From Gnetum montanum (Eukaryota > Streptophyta > Gnetopsida > Gnetales > Gnetaceae): a stretch of DNA of 64,000 bases. Position 1 is the first letter of the stretch, and every line of letters starts with the position of its first letter. Made by a program: the position numbers and the translations under genes. Below the pieces are notes generated by a model, which saw only the letters and a list, made by a program, of their open reading frames with translations, was not told the DNA's origin and did not search any database. The stretch spans positions 1,271 to 65,270 of the forward strand of contig MNCI01005867.1 in NCBI GenBank assembly GCA_015680685.1. The letters run 5' to 3'. Shown in pieces: positions 35,551 through 47,000 of this stretch.

Positions 35551-38500
35551 ATGAGTGAGCCTATTCCTAGCACACCTACACCAAATATACAGGTGGACCA
35601 TTAGGTGGTATGGTTCCAGCCAGTGGCTAATGAGTTCACGAAGTACTTGTTGCAGCAATTTAGTATGATCATGTGGTCACACTTGGCAATGGAGGTTACT
35701 AGCACCATCATGGAGACATTGCTACCCGAGGCTAACTGGGACATTCTAAGATTCATCTCAAATGAGCCTACTACTAGTGGTGATGGGGTAGGTGGTTTAG
35801 ATAGAGGTCCTAAGTACACTTGGCACCTATCCAAGATCTGGCATATGGTGGGATTTGGTTGCTATAATAAGAGCAACACCTTTTTTTTATTGCACTACAG
35901 GTGCACACCCTATTCCAGAACCTACCTGGAACTATCTACTACGTCGAAGGGTAAGTGCATTTATGGTTTTCATAGTTTTTTCACTACTAGCTCATGTCCA
36001 ATTGCTAATGGCTCATGACTAACGCCAAGTTTAGAGTTGATGAGGAGGGCCTACATGATGAGGTGGACACTCTAGCCTTGACTCGTACTACCTTGGAGGT
36101 GTTCTCTTCTAGCTTGAATGTTTGGGTAGCTATGATTGAGTAGGCGGGGTCTAATCTAGAGGCTTACCCCACCCAATACTCAAAAGGCATACAAGTAGTG
36201 TTGGATCCATGGCTAGTTGGATGAGGAGTGGACTACTATGAGATTAACACTAAGGAGATTTTTGCAATGCCACCCCTATCTTGCATCCCATTTATGCCAC
36301 ATATGCATCTATTGTTTTGGCTTATGTAGTTGCTTGTGTATACTTGTTGGTTTTCCTTTGCATGATACTAACATTGTTTTTTCTTTGTTACAGCGGTGGT
36401 TGCCTCAAGCAAGGTGACAATGATCACCACGAGCTGCACAGAGGCCACCTTCATCATGAAGTATGGTGACGTGAAGGGTGCATAACACTAGCTGTGCCAT
36501 AAAGCTTCAAATGCACTAACAGCTTGGCTCATGCATGTAGGATTGATGGAGCTATTTTGGTCCTTAGCCTGAGTATCCCAGTAGCTGAAATGGTCACCAT
36601 CATTGACTCCTTCAACAGCTACATCAAGCAATTTGTCACCTGGGTGCACAACATGATGGTAGTGCTAGACTTGACCAAGGTCGTCCTTGCCAACCTCATT
36701 GGCCTCCCCACTAATGGCCAAACAATTGTTGATAAGGCCAGTAGGGAGGTAAACCACAAAGGAAAGATCAAGGACTAGTTGGGGGCCACCTAATCTCAAA
36801 AGTGCATACCGATTAAGGATGTCCTTGTGCCTAAAGTACGGGAGCTCTACCTTCTTTTCCATGCTCATGCCTTTCCAAAGTTGCTCTTCCAAGGAAAGAT
36901 ATTTGAGGTGGAGAAAGCATGGGTGATGAAGGAGGTGTTGCTAGAGGGTATGAGGTTTGATTAGGCTACATATATAGCCACTATCTTACATGTGGAGATC
37001 TCTAGGTTGTAGTTCAACCTCCATGTGATGTTCCATGTCCACTTCACATTTTTTGTAGGATACCTGTGAAGGTTCGTGGAGCTCCTAGTTGTGTGTGACA
37101 ATGGATAATGGGTTGTGTAGGATTGTAAGCAGCTCTCTAAGCCATGGATTAAGCACATGTTCATGACCACGTGCACATAGGACCCCCTAAAGCGGATCAA
37201 TGAGTTGTTATTCATAACAACTAAGGGCTCCATGGGGTCGTTGCATCATTCATGCAATAGTGCAGGCAAGGGTCCTCCAATTGGGATCAAGAACATGCAT
37301 AAGGCAGATTGCTATATTGTAGAGATAGTGGGGCCCTCTAGTGCTAAGATTAAGAGGCCATGCCCTAAGGATAAGGCTACCCCCAAGATTTAGAGGCTAG
37401 GTAGCAAGAAGATCCAAATCAAGCTTCAAGGCCTACATGTAGAGGTTGTAGGTTAGTATGTGTAACTTGTGAGATGCATATATTGTATTTTTGTGTATAT
37501 TTTTATTTAATGTTATATTGTTAACTAGTTAATGATGTGCATATGCATACTAATGTGCTATGTATGGATATGCGTTAAGTGTAGAGAAGGAAAGAGGGTT
37601 GCCAAAGAAATGTTCGAGGCAATAGCAAAGGAATCATGCCCTTAAGTTGAGGAGGAGGATGCCTAGGGAGATGATCTTCACGAGGTAGTAGAGGCTCTCT
37701 AGCACTTGGAGGAGAAGGGGTTGCTCCACCTTGATGGGGGTGATTTTGATAGCCTGTTTGATGGTGTGCAACTAGGTGAGCTGCCTACACTCACACCTAA
37801 GGGCTTGCTAGGTAACTAATTTACATTACCATCTATTATTGCCTGTTTCCTCTAGTATCTTCAGCTATATATCCATGTGCTAATTACATCATTGTGTTAC
37901 AACCTTAGATACTTCCACTAGTCGTTCCACATCTACCTATCACATGGAGCCATGGGTAGACATGCCCAAAAAATTTTCTTTCATGAAAGGCATTGTTGAG
38001 GACATGGTGGAACACCTACAACAAGTAGATCCTAAACTTAGTATGTATGCAATGTTGTTTTTCTTTGCTTTATGTTACCTCATTGCTTGAATTATTAGTT
38101 CTTGGCTAAGATTGATTGATTTTTGCATGTCTGTAGGTCCTAAGCTATGGTGGGATCCAAGCAAGGTGGCTAAGGTGGATGCCCTCATTAACCTTCCTCC
38201 TAAAGTTGATTAGGTATCTTGTCACATGTACGAGACATCGAACAAGTGTGCAATTTCCTGTCCAAAGGTGTTGTGCATTTGTAGGCACTTGAATGAGCAC
38301 CTGTGAAAATACATGCATGAGCTACATGAGAGGGTGGCTAGCTAGGATATGAAGATCAACAATCTTTAATCTATATATGACTTATTAGTGGCTAGATTGT
38401 AGGGAGATAGCACCTACCATACCTCTAAGATCAAGTATGCCTGATACTAGATAGCTCTCAGAGGTAACAATGAAGCCACCTAGGAGTTGATAGAGTAGCG

Positions 38501-39131
38501 GCTACATATGGACTTGCTCACCCAAAAGAACCAAGATTGGAAGAACTACAGCACAAAGGTCTATCGGTGGTGGCAAACATATAAGAACCATAAGCACTAG
38601 TATAAGCATGAGCATGATGCATACTTGTGATGGTATAAAGAGTCTACCAAACATCACCGCCTTGAGATGTTTCTTGAGGTGATCAATGGGAGGTAGGCAT
38701 ATGAGTTGTTCACACAACACATGGTGGTGAGTGACTCTCCCAAGAGGTAGATCATCAACCCTTCTAGAGAGGCATCTTCTACTACCTTTTCAATGGAGCC
38801 ATCCATATGGACCTCCATGGACAAAGGCAAGACCCTTATATGGATTGACTTTGGCTAGGAGGACCAGACACAACTTTTTGAGATCAAGATCCTTCGACAC
38901 TTGGAGGCTAGCCTTGAAACGTTACCTCCAAAACTCACCAATGTGAGACCCTCTTAGGTTAGTTTTTTTAATTCTTTTTTGAATGTTTTGAGTTAGCTTG
39001 TGTAGTGCATATTTTCTTATAGTTGCATGTTTTTTCTATGATGATTGCGGTAGGTACCAGGCAATGCTACAGGCCCCAGCAACGTCATAGAGGAAGAGGA
39101 ACCTCCACACCCACCTAGCACCACTAGTTGA
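35551..39131 (+). pseudogene. Multi-exon coding relic antisense to E5, unknown function
   Basis: Long coding-like stretches on plus: 35551-36018 (WFQPVANEFTKYLLQQFSM, TLLPEANWDILRFISNEPTT), 36060-36340, 36524-37393 (IDSFNSYIKQFVTWVHNMMV, VLANLIGLPTNGQTIVDKAS), 37560-37811 (EEKGLLHLDGGDFDSLFDGV) and 38137-38957 (WWQTYKNHKH, SIWTSMDKGKTLIWIDFG), ending EEEEPPHPPSTTS-stop at 39131. Canonical introns of similar size fit at 37812-37908, 38041-38136 and 38958-39053. In-frame stops are mostly TAG where CAG would keep the frame. No family recognised. Tat elements are known to carry extra, sometimes antisense, ORFs. Being antisense would protect its introns from removal during retrotransposition. Confidence 0.5.
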
Positions 39132-39349
39132 GCATGACCAGATGTACCCCCACTGCTAGGCATTTTTACTATTTTTGGCTCATGCTATGTACTAATGTTC
39201 ATATGACATCTAATAAATTCATTTGCTACATATAATGTCTAATGTGTAAACTGTAAACTTTCTTCTTTATGCTTATTTGCTATAGCTTGCTATGCTTATA
39301 ACGCAATGAGTTAATGTGCTAAGTTAGGACTATGTGATGATAGTGTGAC

Positions 39350-39740
39350 TAGGCCATTGCGAGCCCCATGCTAGTTTAAGGCCATAGCAAGAGGATCAAT
39401 GCTAGTTTAAGGCCATTTTGAGCCACTACAATGGGATTAAAGGCAATAGTTTAAGGCCATTTCTAGCCATGACAATTACTAGTTTAAGACCATTTTGAGC
39501 CACAATGATAGTTTTAGGCCATTCCAGGCCATGTATTGCTATTTTTAGGCCATTTTAAGCCATAGAGAGAGGATTAACAAGGGTGTTTTAAGGCCATTTC
39601 AGGCCACTCGTTGCTAGTTTAAGGCCATGGTAAGCTATAACATTGCCAATTTAAGGCCATGGAAAGCTGTAACATTGCCAGTTTAAGGCCATGGTGGGCT
39701 ACGCGTTGCCAGTTTAAGGCCATGGTAGACCACCTATTGC
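39350..39740. repeat. Minisatellite based on GCTAGTTTAAGGCCAT
   Basis: About a dozen units of 30-40 bp: TGCTAGTTTAAGGCCATAGC, CTAGTTTAAGACCATTTTG, GCCAGTTTAAGGCCATGG and similar. Two further units lie at 33530-33610, so the array family brackets the antisense relic. Confidence 0.85.
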
Positions 39741-40097
39741 TACGTCTTGTTTTTCTGTAATTTTAGTTTTTATGACTTTTATGCATTTTGATGTTTTTTA
39801 TGCATGAACAAAAATGCATTAAAGCAACAACAGAAGAAGTGTAAACTAAGCTACCAAATGTGTAGGCAATGAAAATGGTAAGCTAAGCAATTAAACTAAA
39901 TACAAATAATATGCTATAGTGCTAAAGCAATGTAAGTGGGGAGTAGGATGCAGGGTGTAGAGAAGAAAATAGCAGGTAGGTTCCTAGCACACTTTCAAAC
40001 TAAGGGGGTACCTTAGTTGTGCAGTTACTTCCTAACCCAGTGTGGATTAGGGGGTGCATAGGGCCTAAATTACACTATTCGATAGTCTCCCTAACCC

Positions 40098-40877
40098 TCA
40101 CTTACTACATTGAAGGGAAATTCTACCCACAAGCATCCCCAGGAGGTTAGTGACTTCTACCACCTCTTCAAGTGCATCAGCCTCATGTGTTTCATTGTCT
40201 ACTAAAGGTGTGTCATTAGGGAATTTGACCTTCAACCCTTGCTCCATGTGTATGTTGTTGATAGTTGAAGGGATGACATTATCATCGTGGATGATAACCT
40301 CATCACCTTCATACAGAAGGTGGATTTTGTGATGAATTGGGAAGGATATGATCCATAACTTGGCCAGCCAAGGGTTACCTAAAATCAAGTTAAATCCTGG
40401 CATCTCCTTTATGATGATGAATTCAGAGGTGGTGGGGAATTGCTCCCCTACCATGAAGGCTATTGTGATGGTACCCTTAATGATGACACGTGACCCACTA
40501 AAGAACATTAGGCATGTGGTTTTTGTTGGGTTGATTTGGTCCATGAGGCCTAACTTATCGATGCCAGTGTATGGGATAACATTTGTTACTACACCATTGT
40601 CAACATGCATCCTTTGAATCTTGCATTGTCCAATAGGTATGATGATAAACATGGGCACCGTTATGACCTCTTCCTTCTCAAGGTTGACCTTAATTACATC
40701 ATCATGAAATGTGAGGGATGTGAAGCTCAATTTCCACAGTGTAGGAGGTAACATCATAGCATGGATAGAGTTCTCATCTACTAAGATGTCCTCCATGATA
40801 GGAACAGAGGTCAGCATCCGCACTAGCGCTTCACAATGGGTAGATGAGGTCATAATTAGGTCATAAAGGCTTAACAT
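40098..40877 (-). pseudogene. Aspartic protease region of E5
   Basis: A 259-codon open frame, unusually long for this window. It contains RMHVDNGVVTNVIPYTGIDK at the position of the Tat protease active site (normally D-[ST/G]-G; here Asp-Asn-Gly), followed by GTITIAFMVGEQFPTTSEFI and MPGFNLILGNPWLAKL, the typical retropepsin beta-strand and ILGxPWL signature. Protease would cleave Gag-Pol. The active-site change makes activity doubtful. The frame ends at the putative intron donor. Confidence 0.75.
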
Positions 40878-40899
40878 TGTGTTCTTCTACTTTAGCATT

Positions 40900-43700
40900 T
40901 ACTTAACCTGGGCTAATGCATCTGCAAAGTCTTTGCCATCGATTGTAATTTTATTGGCTTTGACTTCTTCCATACGTTCTAGGAGATAAATTTTGCAAGG
41001 TGACTTGGGCTTTGTTTGCTTGACCTATGTAGGGGCCTTGGTGCTTTGTTGTAGGTTGCTAGTAGTGGCCTCCTTAGTTGCTTTGGGCATAGGGACTGTA
41101 GATAGGGGTACTAGCTTTAGTGGACCTAGTACCCATTGCTCTTGGCATTGCCTAATCATCCTATTTGTGAGAAACACATTGGGCCTCCTAGGTTGCCACC
41201 TAGAGGGCCTATTCATGTTGCCAATAGGATTGGATCTTGGGCAAGAATGGATCAATAAGTTACCCACTACTAGACTCTGGGTAGGTGATGAGTCAGCATC
41301 CCATGACACCTTGACAACAAAGGGTGGCTAAATTGTTGTTGTTATGACATGTTGTGGGATCCTAACCATGAAGAGAGTTGTAGGTACTTGAGGTGACACT
41401 ATGATGATGAAGGAGGCCTCAAACTTGTGGAGGATGAGGAGGTCCTTGCACTACCAAAGGACACACGAACCATGAATGTCTGTTGCATTGGTTTCAGGTT
41501 GTCATTGATGCTAATAGTGTTGATGACATACCCTACATCACCTACATTCAAATGATCCTTATACACCCCCATAGATGGGTTCTAAGGCCTGATTGGGTTA
41601 GTAGCATCAAGGACTAGCTCACCTCTATCAATCCTTCTTTGAAGTTCATCCTGTAGGGCTATGCAAAAATTAGTGTTATGACTAGGTAATTAGTGGTAGA
41701 ACCAATCCAACCTAAAGTGTTTCAATACTGGGGGCTCATTTGGTGCTACCAAGGCAAGATTCCTTAGAAGCTCACAATATCTATCGTGTCTTTTGTGGAC
41801 ATCTTCAAACATCTACTTGTACTAGTTACATCTAGCCTTTAGCAGTTGGTCCAATAGTTTTGAAGATTTTAATGGTAGTGGAGTATACTTGGAGTGATTG
41901 TTGCACTCACAATTAGGCCTTGGAGCACCTTGTGTCATGGCCACTGGTGACATGGGCTAATTGCTTGCCATCATGCTAGGGCTAGTAGTTTTGTTGTTGG
42001 TCGAGGCCTTGGGTGGCCTAGCCGTTGGCCTTAAGTTGGTTGTTTTAGCCTCTTTCACCATAGTTGCCAGAGTTGCCATAGTTGCAATTTGCTTTCCCTT
42101 ATCCTTTTATTTTCTAGCATGTAGGTTTTTGTAGGCCATGTAGGCTAGGTCCTTATTGGTTTTTGCTACATCTTGTATGCTTTTAGCCTGGGCAAACACT
42201 TGGCTTAGAGATTGGGAGGCTAGTAGTACAATTTTGACTTAATGAAGTCATTGACTACATCCTTGAAGATGGCTAGGATGTGCATCTTGGCTATTGGCTC
42301 TTTAATTTTGTTTAATGAGGTGCTCTAGCATTGGATAATGTTTTGCACAGGCTCTAGGTGGCCCTGCTTAATCTACATTAGTTGGTCTAGGGTAGTTTTA
42401 GGCTTCAAGTTATACTTGAAGCATGTCATAAACTAGCTCAAAAGATCCTCCAAAGAGAAGATAGAGCCCCTAGGTCATGTGCGATACCAGTCTAGTGCCT
42501 TGCTGGTTAGGGACATGGAAAAATTCATATGATGCCATGTGTCCATGCTTGTAATAGTAGGTACTTAGACTTGAACATCACCAAGTGTGCATTGGGGTCC
42601 CCTTCACCACTGTACTTGGTGAATTGGGGCAATAGGATCCTAGTTGGTAGAGTCAACAATGGGACAATAGGACTTATGGGCTCATCCTAGTAGAAGTCCA
42701 CTACTTGAACTATTTCAGAGGAGGTGGCCTTGAGTTGCTTCACCTCTTTTATCAAGGTTTGGATTAGTTGGAATGCCTAATCAAAGCTTTGGGATGCAGC
42801 AATGGATTATGCTAGTTGTGCTACCTATTGTGCTAGCTGTGTGGTCCACAACCTAGTCGTAGGTTGTGACACCATGCGAGATGCTTGTTGCATTAGTTGT
42901 ATTATGGGCATAATGACTATGATGAGCCACACATGTGTGGGTTGGGCCACTACCAAGGGTGCTAACAAAATAGGTAGGACGTAAGGTGCCAAGGTCATTT
43001 AGGGCTGACAGACATGCACTATGTGAATGTAAGGCTAAGTAGGCATGACTACTATTAGCAAAGCTACTAGCAAAGATGATTGGGTAGGCTATGACAATGT
43101 CATAAAGGACAAGTTAATAGGAGGTACTACATCGTGATGGGTATGCTACTTCTAGTATGTCACTACCATAAGTGTTGACCTGGAAGGTGACATCGAGGCT
43201 ATGACTGTCTCAAGAAAGACAGGTGAACAAGACCACAAGAGGGCTAGATCAGGGGTTTTCCATAGGAAGATGGTGTGGAAGGAGTCCTTATGCTCAAAAC
43301 TAGCTTTGAATTCATCCTCCCCTCCTTGTAGAGGCTCCTCATAGTCTATCCCTACTTCACACTCACTTGTTCAGATGAGCTGGGCAAGTATCCAATGGTA
43401 GGGTTCTGTGAGCAGGATGAAGTCGACTAGGGAGGGGATATACTCGCATCCATTTTGGTGGATAAGCTCATAGCCCCATTTGGCTTCCATGTCCAAATGG
43501 TCTATGAATAGGCCTACTTGGATCTTTGTGTAGATGAAGTTTTATTGTTCATCATTTAGCATAGTATACTCTAAGTCTTGGCCATGCAACCTAAGGGATT
43601 TCTTGGCTCTGCCATGGCAAGACTAGGAGGTTGGTCAATCCTATTTTCTTGTTGGATGGGTAAGATGGCTACTATGCTTAGGATTGATGTTGAAGGTTGT
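40900..43700 (-). pseudogene. Gag of E5 (Tat type)
   Basis: Minus-strand fragments: an acidic N-terminal stretch near 43400-43270 (EEPLQGGEDEFKASFEHKDS), capsid core at about 42610-42340 (FTKYSGEGDPNAHLVMFKSK) and a later region at about 41900-41600 (CNHSKYTPLPLKSSKLLDQL, SHNTNFCIALQDELQRRIDR, GELVLDATNP). These match Tat/Ogre gag and the E4 fragment. Many stops; no intact frame. Confidence 0.75.
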
Positions 43701-43759
43701 TTGGAACTCATGTGTGTAGATTAAATTTCAAGAGGGGATTGTAGAGGTTGTTGGTTGCA

Positions 43760-43865
43760 AAAAAATGACAAACTCTAATAATTGTAGAAAAATGGCTAAC
43801 TCTAGTGACTACAAAAAATGGCTAACTTTGGTGACTATGAAAAAATGACTAACTCTAATGACTAT
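43760..43865. repeat. Short tandem repeat of about 27 bp, four units
   Basis: Units of the form AAAAAATGGCTAACTCTAGTGACTA, in the leader between E5 gag and its 5' LTR. Confidence 0.8.
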
Positions 43866-44180
43866 GCTCTCTATGTTGAGAGCTACCTACGCTCTCACTA
43901 AGTGCCCAGAATTTGGCTAACTATGGGAATGTGTGCTTTGGGATTGGTATGCAGGGTTCCAAGGGAATCGACAACAAGGTCCAGTCTACACCAACTAGTT
44001 AGTAGACAATGCCTACACTAGTCTAAGATCGAGCTACTACTATGCATGCAATAAGTCCATAAGGTTATTGGGTCTATGTTAGCCCAAAGCCAACAATGAT
44101 AATGTAGAAAGCACGTGAGACAACCACCAACTAGGTCTGAAGAAGAAAATGATTCTGGCCCTCCTTTTAGCACCAAAAAT

Positions 44181-45930
44181 TGTAGCAAACAAAAACATCA
44201 ATGGCTGGAACACCGAGAGGTCAACAAGTGCATAGCCTAACCCCACGTCTATGTAAGGGCCTATTGGAGGTAGAGACAGGGTTCCCTAAATGGTCTTTTC
44301 AATTGAACAAGGACTTATCAGATGTAATTAGGGTGTAGCATGGTCAGCCACAATGTTAATGTGAAATGGTGCTAAGTGTTCACACAATGTCAACGATGTC
44401 AATGCAGTCAAGTGTAGTTAGGTTTTTTGGTGAAAACAAGGATGCCAACATGTGGGGGCCACTACCCAAGCATAGTTTTAGGTGTGGCTATGCAATAAAA
44501 TAGTAGAAAATGCAAATAAAATGGTAAAAACACTAGGAAAAAGAGAGAGAGAAACAAAACATCACCCCAAATGGGGTTGAGCGTAGTTAACTCTAAAAGG
44601 GGTGAGAAGGTATGTAGTGTACAATAGGCATAGTGGATAGTGTAGTCATAGTCTCAGGGGTGTCTGGCCATGGAGAATAACATTTTTTCATGGTGTCTAT
44701 GTCTGCCGAGTTGGCCACCATGATGTGCAATGGGCTATAGTGTCTAGTGGACTATGGTGAGCTACAGTGGTATGCAACTTTGCCTCTCTCCAATTCACTA
44801 GTGTGCCTTTGGTTCACTGATGCTTTGAATTTGCCCAATTCTCAAATTTTCCAACCTCGAAAATGTTGAGGATAGGGGTATTTATAAGGCTAGGTTAGCG
44901 TGATATGCAAAGGGATTGCCACATGGCAGAGGGAATGGTTGGAACTACACTATCACCAAACTATGCTTTCCATTGAGGCTAGCAATGTTATGCTCTACCA
45001 AACTCTACAAGGCTAAGATATTGTGACTACACTACTAACTACATGTGCCTATGTTAAGGGGACCATAAGGTGCTTGAAAAATGCAACTTTGGAGACTACA
45101 CTCTCTACTGTCTTATGTGGGCTCAAGCATAGTTACAATTTTGGGAACAAAAGAAGATACAAAAAAGATGCCTTTTGCTAACTATGCTTGCTAGAGGTGA
45201 GTCAAAGCTGACTAAAATGATGGTGCTGCATTGTAGTGGCCTTTGGAGGTTGTTCTTGCTAACTATGCTTGACTATGCTCTAGACTAGGGGAGAGTGTAG
45301 CCTTAACACTTAGAAAACTTTTGCAAAATATAGCCATCTAATGACTGTGCTCTCCATAGGAGGCTAACTACACTCCCAACTAGGAGCTAACTACACTCAC
45401 AACTAGGGGTGAGTGTAGTCCCAACACTTGTCAAAACTTGTAGAAACTAGCTTCCAGTTAACTATGCTTGACTACGTCTAGGCTAGTAGAGAGTGTAGTC
45501 TCAGCACTTAAGAAAATTTTGTAAAATATGACCATCTACTGACTACACTCTTCACAAGAGGCTAACTACGCTCCCGACTAGGGGCTGACTACACTTTGGG
45601 GTAGTGGAGAGCATAGTCTCAACACTTAGAAAATTTTATAGCAACTAGCTTGACACTTACAAAAAATTGCAAAACTAGCCTTTGTGTTGACTACGCTATG
45701 CATGAGGTTGACTATGCTCTAGGGTAGTGGAGAGCATAGTCTCAACACTTAGACAATTTTGCAAAAACTAGGCGTTCATGCTACCTACACTCTCCATGAG
45801 AGGCTAACTATGCTTTGGGTAGTGAAGAGCATAGTCTCAACACTTAGAAAAATTTTCAAAAAATGGCCTCATGCTAACACTTAGAAAATTTACAGTCAAG
45901 ATAAGGTAGTCCAAATTTGGTGGTGTTTCA
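44181..45930 (-). repeat. 5' LTR of E5
   Basis: 1750 bp, TGAAACACCACC (45930) to TTTGCTACA (44181) on the minus strand. TATA box (CTTATAAATACC) near 44876-44888. Internal repeats with GAGCATAGTCTCAACACTTA occupy 45230-45900, as in the other LTR. Directly inside it the minus strand reads TTTTGGTGCTAAAAGGAGGG, the likely primer binding site. Confidence 0.8.
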
Positions 45931-47000
45931 ATATCCTTGATGCTAATCAACTACATGTTCTCTAGGATGCTCATGAGGGTCCTTGTGGGGGCCACCATGC
46001 TGGGAGATGCATGACCAGTAAAATCCTGATGGCAAGGCATTATTGGCCAGCAATCTTCAGGGATCCTCACCAACATGTCCACTCTTGTGAATGTTGCCAA
46101 CAAGATGGTGGAATGACTACTTGAATGAAGGAACCTTAATAGTTGATCCAACCATTGGAACCCTTCAACATCTAGGGCATTGATTTCATGGGTCCCATCA
46201 TGCCCATGTCAAATGAAAAGGCGTACATCATAGTCGTTGTTAACTATTTTATGAAATGGACAAAAGCAGTAGTTGTCACCAATTGTACACCTTCTACTAC
46301 TGCTCGATTTTTCCAACAAAATGTTCTAAACAAGTTTCATGTGCCATGTGCATCAATTTCTGATAATGAAACTTACTTTATAGGCATTGCCTTTTGGAAT
46401 CTTATGCAACACTTGGAGGTTGAACATAAACTAACAACACCCTACCACCCCCAAGACAATGGTCAAGCTAAGGTTACCAATAGAAAAATCACAAATATAC
46501 TAATAAGAACTATTAGCAAATATAGAAAATACTATAGCACAAAACTCAATGATGCCCTTTAGGCCTACTGCTCAACATGGAAACTTCCTATAGGCTATTC
46601 TTCCTATGAGTTGGTGTACAAAAAATTACCAACACTTCCTATTCAATCCAAGCTCTACACACTTTCAATGGCCTGTGATCTTGACCTTAACTTAAGTCTA
46701 GCACAAAAAAAAAGATTAATGAATCTCAACTTGCTAGACAAAATCCAATTAGTGGCCTTGTCATCTAACAAGTTACACAAGGCATTCAATAAAAAGTGTC
46801 ATGACCTTAAAATTAAAAAAGTTAAATTTCAACAAGGAGATAAGGTTCTCTACAGGAACCCCACACACATACCTCAACAAAATAAGTTCCAAACATTGTG
46901 GAAAGGAACTTATATCATCTATGAAACTTTCCCTTCTAAGGCCATGATGATCTACAAACCTAGGAGCCTAGACAAGAAACAACTGGTCAACATACAATAA
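45931..47000 (+). pseudogene. Integrase of E6 (Athila type)
   Basis: Resumes after E5. Zinc-binding region: ANQLHVL, HEGPCGGHHAGRCMTSKIL, HSCECCQQDGGM. Core: GIDFMGPIMPMSNEKAYIIV (first Asp), ASISDNETYF (second Asp), then NGQAKVTNR with Lys replacing the catalytic Glu. The C-terminal part (46611-47000) has KVKFQQGDKVLYRN and FQTLWKGTYIIYETFPSKAM, the usual GPY-like region. The two longest frames are open, separated by a TAG at 46559-46561. Not catalytically competent. Confidence 0.85.

Larger units (their letters stand above)
33413..40105 (-). other. Putative Ogre-type intron between protease and RT of E5
   Basis: On the minus strand a consensus donor GTAAGT (40105-40100) sits at the very end of the protease frame, whose stop lies inside it. 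A good acceptor, a T-rich run ending TTTTGTAG, ends at 33413, directly before RT-like coding (GAACACGACATGG). Ogre elements are known to splice an intron between protease and RT. The phases across this pair do not match (exon ends at codon position 1 and RT starts at position 0), so either a frameshift has occurred or another site was used. Confidence 0.5.
26217..45930 (-). mobile_element. Element E5: 19.7-kb Tat/Ogre-like retrotransposon nested in E6 integrase
   Basis: Two LTRs in the same orientation (44181-45930 and 26217-28084) bound minus-strand gag, protease, a 6.7-kb intron-like segment, RT-RNase H and integrase. Flanks are GTATC (26212-26216) and ATATC (45931-45935), a 5-bp target duplication with one difference. 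Joining these flanks restores the E6 integrase frame as in E7 near 60175. Size, domain order and the split between protease and RT match the Ogre group of the Tat lineage. The LTRs look roughly 80 percent alike by eye, so the insertion is old. Confidence 0.8.
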
